From Rhodobacteraceae bacterium UBA6213 (GTDB taxonomy: Bacteria; Pseudomonadota; Alphaproteobacteria; Rhodobacterales; Rhodobacteraceae), in contig DISJ01000009.1 in NCBI GenBank assembly GCA_002421605.1, forward strand, positions 441,719 to 505,718: a stretch of DNA of 64,000 nucleotides, read 5' to 3'. Position numbers and translations under genes: made by a program. Shown here in pieces: positions 61,090 through 64,000 of this stretch (within the stretch, counting starts at the first letter, position 1; every line of letters begins with the position of its first letter). The notes beneath the pieces were generated by a model that searched no databases, was not told where the DNA came from, and saw only the letters and a program-made list of their open reading frames with translations.

Positions 61090-62676
61090 GTGTCCGACCT
61101 CGTTCCGATCCGCCGCGCCCTGATTTCGGTTTCCGACAAGACCGGGCTTGTCGACTTTGCACAGGCGCTGATAGCGCGCGGGGTCGAACTTGTTTCAACC
61201 GGTGGCACCGCAGCCACGCTGCGTGCAGCAGCACTGCCAGTGCGCGATGTATCCGAACTGACCGATTTTCCCGAAATGATGGACGGGCGCGTGAAAACCT
61301 TGCACCCGGCGGTGCATGGCGGGCTTTTGGCGCTGCGCGACGATGTCGAACATCTGGCCGCGATGGCCGCGCACGGGATCGAGCCGATCGATCTGTTGGT
61401 GGTCAATCTCTACCCGTTCGAGGCGACGGTGGCGAAGGGTGCGCCTTACGCCGACTGCATCGAAAACATCGACATCGGCGGCCCGGCGATGATCCGTGCT
61501 GCGGCCAAGAATCACGGCTGGGTGGCCGTGGTGGTGGACGTGCAAGATTATGACGCCGTACTTGACGAAATGGATGCAGAGCGGGGCCAGACCTCGCTAG
61601 CCTTTCGCAAGTCGCTGGCGCAGACGGCCTACGCGCGCACAGCCGCGTACGATACCGCCGTTTCCAACTGGATGGCGGGCGCGATGGGCGTGAGCGCGCC
61701 ACGACGACGCGCTTTTGCAGGCACACTGGCGCAAAGCCTGCGCTACGGCGAAAACCCGCACCAGCGCGCGGCTTTTTATACCGATGGCAGCAATCGCCCC
61801 GGGGTTGCTACTGCACGGCAATGGCAGGGCAAAGAGCTGAGCTACAACAATATCAACGATACCGATGCAGCCTTTGAGCTGGTGGCCGAGTTTGCGAACG
61901 GGGCACCTGCCTGTGCCATTATCAAGCACGCAAACCCCTGTGGCGTGGCGCATGGTGCCAGCCTGCTCGACGCCTATCGTCGCGCATATGATTGTGATCG
62001 CACGTCTGCCTTTGGCGGCATTGTGGCGCTGAACCGCCCGCTTGACGCTGATACCGCCGAGGAAATTTGCAAGATATTTACCGAAGTCGTGATCGCGCCG
62101 GGCGCGGACGAGGCGGCGCGCGCGGTTTTTGCGGCCAAAAAGAACCTGCGTCTTCTGACTACCGACACCCTGCCCGATCCGAAAGCGCCGATTCTGACGT
62201 TTCGGCAGGTGGCGGGCGGTTTTTTGGTGCAAGACAAGGATATCGCCAGTGTTAGCCGCGCGAGCCTCAAGCTGGTCACGCGCCGCGCGCCGACTGAGGC
62301 CGAGCTTTCAGACCTGATGTTCGCATGGACTGTCGCCAAACATGTAAAGTCGAATGCGATCATCTACGTCAAAGACGGCGCCACGGTGGGCGTGGGTGCA
62401 GGGCAAATGAGTCGCGTCGATTCGACCCGAATCGCTGCGCTGAAGGCGCGCGATATGGCCGATGCGATGGGCTTGCCTGCGCCGCTGACGCGCGGTTCTG
62501 CAGTGGCATCGGATGCGTTCTTTCCCTTCGCAGATGGGCTGATAGCCGCCGCCGAGGCGGGTGCGACGGCGATTATCCAGCCGGGCGGGTCGATGCGCGA
62601 CGGCGAGGTGATTGCGGCGGCGGATGAGCTAGGGCTGGCGATGGTCTTTACCGGCCAGCGCCATTTCAGGCACTAG
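61090..62676 (+). CDS. purH: Bifunctional AICAR transformylase / IMP cyclohydrolase
   Basis: A 528-residue enzyme for the last two steps of IMP synthesis. The N-terminal IMP cyclohydrolase domain has SVSDKTGLVDFAQAL near 14-28 and GGRVKTLHP-like MMDGRVKTLHPAVHGGLLA near 63-81. The C-terminal transformylase has RYGENPHQRAAFY near 218, KHANPCGVAHG near 279 and a terminal FTGQRHFRH. The start is GTG with AGAGGAAA upstream. It lies 15 bases after the heparinase-like gene and three bases before lspA. Confidence 0.97.
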   Translation: MSDLVPIRRALISVSDKTGLVDFAQALIARGVELVSTGGTAATLRAAALPVRDVSELTDFPEMMDGRVKTLHPAVHGGLLALRDDVEHLAAMAAHGIEPIDLLVVNLYPFEATVAKGAPYADCIENIDIGGPAMIRAAAKNHGWVAVVVDVQDYDAVLDEMDAERGQTSLAFRKSLAQTAYARTAAYDTAVSNWMAGAMGVSAPRRRAFAGTLAQSLRYGENPHQRAAFYTDGSNRPGVATARQWQGKELSYNNINDTDAAFELVAEFANGAPACAIIKHANPCGVAHGASLLDAYRRAYDCDRTSAFGGIVALNRPLDADTAEEICKIFTEVVIAPGADEAARAVFAAKKNLRLLTTDTLPDPKAPILTFRQVAGGFLVQDKDIASVSRASLKLVTRRAPTEAELSDLMFAWTVAKHVKSNAIIYVKDGATVGVGAGQMSRVDSTRIAALKARDMADAMGLPAPLTRGSAVASDAFFPFADGLIAAAEAGATAIIQPGGSMRDGEVIAAADELGLAMVFTGQRHFRH

Positions 62677-62679
62677 GCC

Positions 62680-63174
62680 ATGAGGCGCGCGGTCTGGGTG
62701 GCGGGGGCGGTGCTGCTGGCCGATCAGGTCAGCAAGCTTTTTGTGGTGCACTGGCTTAATCTTGCACAACGACAGTTGATCGAGGTGGCGCCGCCGTGGT
62801 TGGTGCTGCGCATGGCATGGAACCGGGGTGTCAACTTTGGGCTTTTTGCCAATGATGCGGGGCTGGTGCGTTGGGGCCTGATTGCGGTGGCGTTGGCAAT
62901 TTCAGGTTGGGTTTACTGGTGGGTGGCGCGCACGCCGCAACGCCCAGTGGTGCAGGTTTCCGCCGGTCTTTTGATTGGCGGCGCACTTAGCAATGTTGTT
63001 GACCGTGTGGTTTATGGTGCCGTGGCCGACTTTTTGAACATGTCGGTACCGGGCGTTGTTAACCCATGGTCGTTCAACATTGCCGATGTGGCGATCTTTG
63101 CCGGGGCGTTTGGGCTTGTCGCCTTTTCGGGTAGTGGGCAGAAGCCTCGTGACGCGCGCAAGGAGTTGCGTTAA
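62680..63174 (+). CDS. lspA: Lipoprotein signal peptidase
   Basis: A 164-residue inner-membrane aspartic protease that cleaves prolipoprotein signal peptides. About four membrane segments are seen. The catalytic Asp residues are Asp108 in LSNVVDRVVYG and Asp136 in SFNIADVAIF; ADQVSKLFV near 14-22 and AWNRGVNFGLF near 46-56 are also conserved. It lies three bases after purH and upstream of a predicted lipoprotein that it would process. Confidence 0.96.
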   Translation: MRRAVWVAGAVLLADQVSKLFVVHWLNLAQRQLIEVAPPWLVLRMAWNRGVNFGLFANDAGLVRWGLIAVALAISGWVYWWVARTPQRPVVQVSAGLLIGGALSNVVDRVVYGAVADFLNMSVPGVVNPWSFNIADVAIFAGAFGLVAFSGSGQKPRDARKELR

Positions 63175-63205
63175 TACGGTGGGCAAGTTGGACTGGGGGC
63201 GCATC

Positions 63206-63748
63206 ATGCGGGCAGAAATCGGCAAGATCGGGCTGGTGCTGGTAGCCATGCTGGCGCTTGGTGCCTGCGGTAACGACACTGACCCGCGGCTGATGAACGT
63301 GCGCGCTGGAACCAGCGGGCCAGACGAGTTTGCTATTCTGCCGACCAAGCCGCTGCAAATACCCACCGATCTTGCCGCTCTGCCTGCGCCAACACCGGGC
63401 GGCGCCAACCTGACCGATCCCACGCCTACGGCGGATGCGGTGGTTGCATTGGGCGGCAGCCGTGCGGCGCTTGCATCGCGCGGGGTGCCTGCGGCCGATG
63501 CAGGGCTTTTGTCCCACGTTGCGCAATATGGCGGCAGCTCCGATATCCGCACTGTGCTGGCCGCCGAAGACCTTGACTATAGGCGCAAGAACAACGGCAA
63601 ACTGCTGGAGCGGCTGTTCAACGTGAACGTCTATTTCCAAGCCTATTTGCCGATGACGCTGGATCAGGCCGCAGAGATCGAGCGTTGGCGCAAGCTGGGG
63701 ATTCGCACGGTTGGTGCGCCGCCAGAACCGGCGCTGCTCAACCGCTGA
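63206..63748 (+). CDS. DUF3035 family lipoprotein
   Basis: A 180-residue predicted lipoprotein. The signal peptide ends in LALGAC (Cys at about 20). The body has PDEFAILPTKPLQIP near 39-53 and the C-terminal FNVNVYFQAYLPMTLDQAAEIERWRKLGI, the DUF3035 pattern seen in Alphaproteobacteria next to lspA. Function unknown. The ATG at 63206 is chosen because the signal peptide begins there. Confidence 0.9.
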   Translation: MRAEIGKIGLVLVAMLALGACGNDTDPRLMNVRAGTSGPDEFAILPTKPLQIPTDLAALPAPTPGGANLTDPTPTADAVVALGGSRAALASRGVPAADAGLLSHVAQYGGSSDIRTVLAAEDLDYRRKNNGKLLERLFNVNVYFQAYLPMTLDQAAEIERWRKLGIRTVGAPPEPALLNR

Positions 63749-63833
63749 TCAACAGGGCGTCATCACACCCTTTCGTGCCTTGCCCGAGCGGAGCTATAGG
63801 TTAGCGTTGCGCATGTTTTTCCGGAGCTTGCGC

Positions 63834-64000
63834 ATGACCTTTGCCCGTATCTGGCCAATCCTATCGCTCACCTTGGCGGCCGCGCCCGCCTTTGCAGAAG
63901 GTGTAAGCCACTTCACGCTGGCAAATGGCATGGAGGCGGTGGTGATCGAGGATCATCGCGCCCCTGTGGCGGTGCACATGGTCTGGTATCGGGCCGGGTC
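63834..64000 (+). CDS. M16 family peptidase, N-terminal part (3' end outside window)
   Basis: The frame begins with a signal peptide (MTFARIWPILSLTLAAAPAFA) and reads on as VSHFTLANGMEAVVIEDHRAPVAVHMVWYRAG, the start of a zinc M16 peptidase (PqqL/insulinase type); the HxxEH motif should lie just beyond the window. It is the usual neighbour of DUF3035 in this group. CCGGAGC precedes the ATG; an ATG seven codons upstream is in frame. Confidence 0.85.
   Translation, partial: MTFARIWPILSLTLAAAPAFAEGVSHFTLANGMEAVVIEDHRAPVAVHMVWYRAG

Noticed and set aside
1..64000. tRNA genes, CRISPR arrays, insertion sequences, prophage or defence systems
   Set aside because: I looked through the gaps on both strands and saw no cloverleaf, spaced repeat array, transposase or phage gene. 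The short gaps leave little room for them.

Overview
The window is a gene-dense, GC-rich piece of an alphaproteobacterial chromosome, most likely from the Rhodobacterales (Rhodobacter/Roseobacter relatives). The clues are the gene content and order: leuS next to a DUF3576 lipoprotein, lspA followed by a DUF3035 lipoprotein and an M16 peptidase, a heparinase-like protein between rsmB and purH, a membrane-bound ferritin (MbfA type), and an SdhAF4-type small protein. Both ends cut through genes: a hybrid histidine kinase at the left and an M16 peptidase at the right. I found no tRNA, rRNA, CRISPR array, insertion sequence, prophage or defence island. Most of the window is core genome.

Layout. 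1-8.2 kb: hybrid kinase, recQ with a yggT-type gene, a thioesterase, then a coupled run of an MFS permease, mepA and a phytase-like secreted protein, and a queuosine-precursor transporter. 8.2-8.5 kb: a compact structured-RNA candidate with a near-complete 16S-tail complement, an 18-codon reading frame and a strong terminator; this is the least explained DNA in the window. 8.5-16.1 kb: an MFS permease; a tightly coupled reverse-strand run (AEC permease, S-formylglutathione hydrolase, YaiI, HAD, ornithine cyclodeaminase family); a lone pyruvyl-transferase-like gene; nitroreductase; mbfA. 16.2-20.6 kb: NAD salvage (pncA-pncB), phosphate permease, NUDIX and arfB. 20.7-26.7 kb: BaiN-like flavoprotein, holA, lptE, leuS, DUF3576. 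26.9-35.4 kb: porin, yggS, L,D-transpeptidase, ribA with a decayed N-terminal half, an orphan response regulator, a small secreted protein of unknown function, xth, thioredoxin-TPR, LON, Trm112 and ubiH-like genes. 35.5-42.8 kb: amidase, dapC-like, ftsK, lolA, lytic transglycosylase, hspQ. 42.8-48.2 kb: an RsbW-like ATPase plus STAS pair, thiolase, fRMsr, LysE, RluA-type synthase, aldehyde dehydrogenase. 48.3-50.7 kb: 1-Cys peroxiredoxin, then a TetR/reductase divergent pair with a clear operator. 50.7-57.8 kb: the translation block pnp, rpsO, truB and rbfA, interrupted by an RTX membrane protein and a DUF1643 gene; then dapB and sdhAF4. 57.9-64 kb: rsmB, heparinase-like, purH, lspA, DUF3035, M16 peptidase.

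Working together: envelope assembly and remodelling (mepA, L,D-transpeptidase, transglycosylase, lolA, lptE, lspA, porin, ftsK, dapB and dapC), RNA and ribosome maintenance (pnp, rpsO, rbfA, truB, rsmB, arfB, leuS) and cofactor metabolism (pncA/pncB, ribA, ubiH, yggS) dominate. Gene starts were moved from the longest frame to the codon with the better ribosome binding site or family fit wherever that is stated. Genes are packed so tightly that three convergent pairs share or abut their stop codons.
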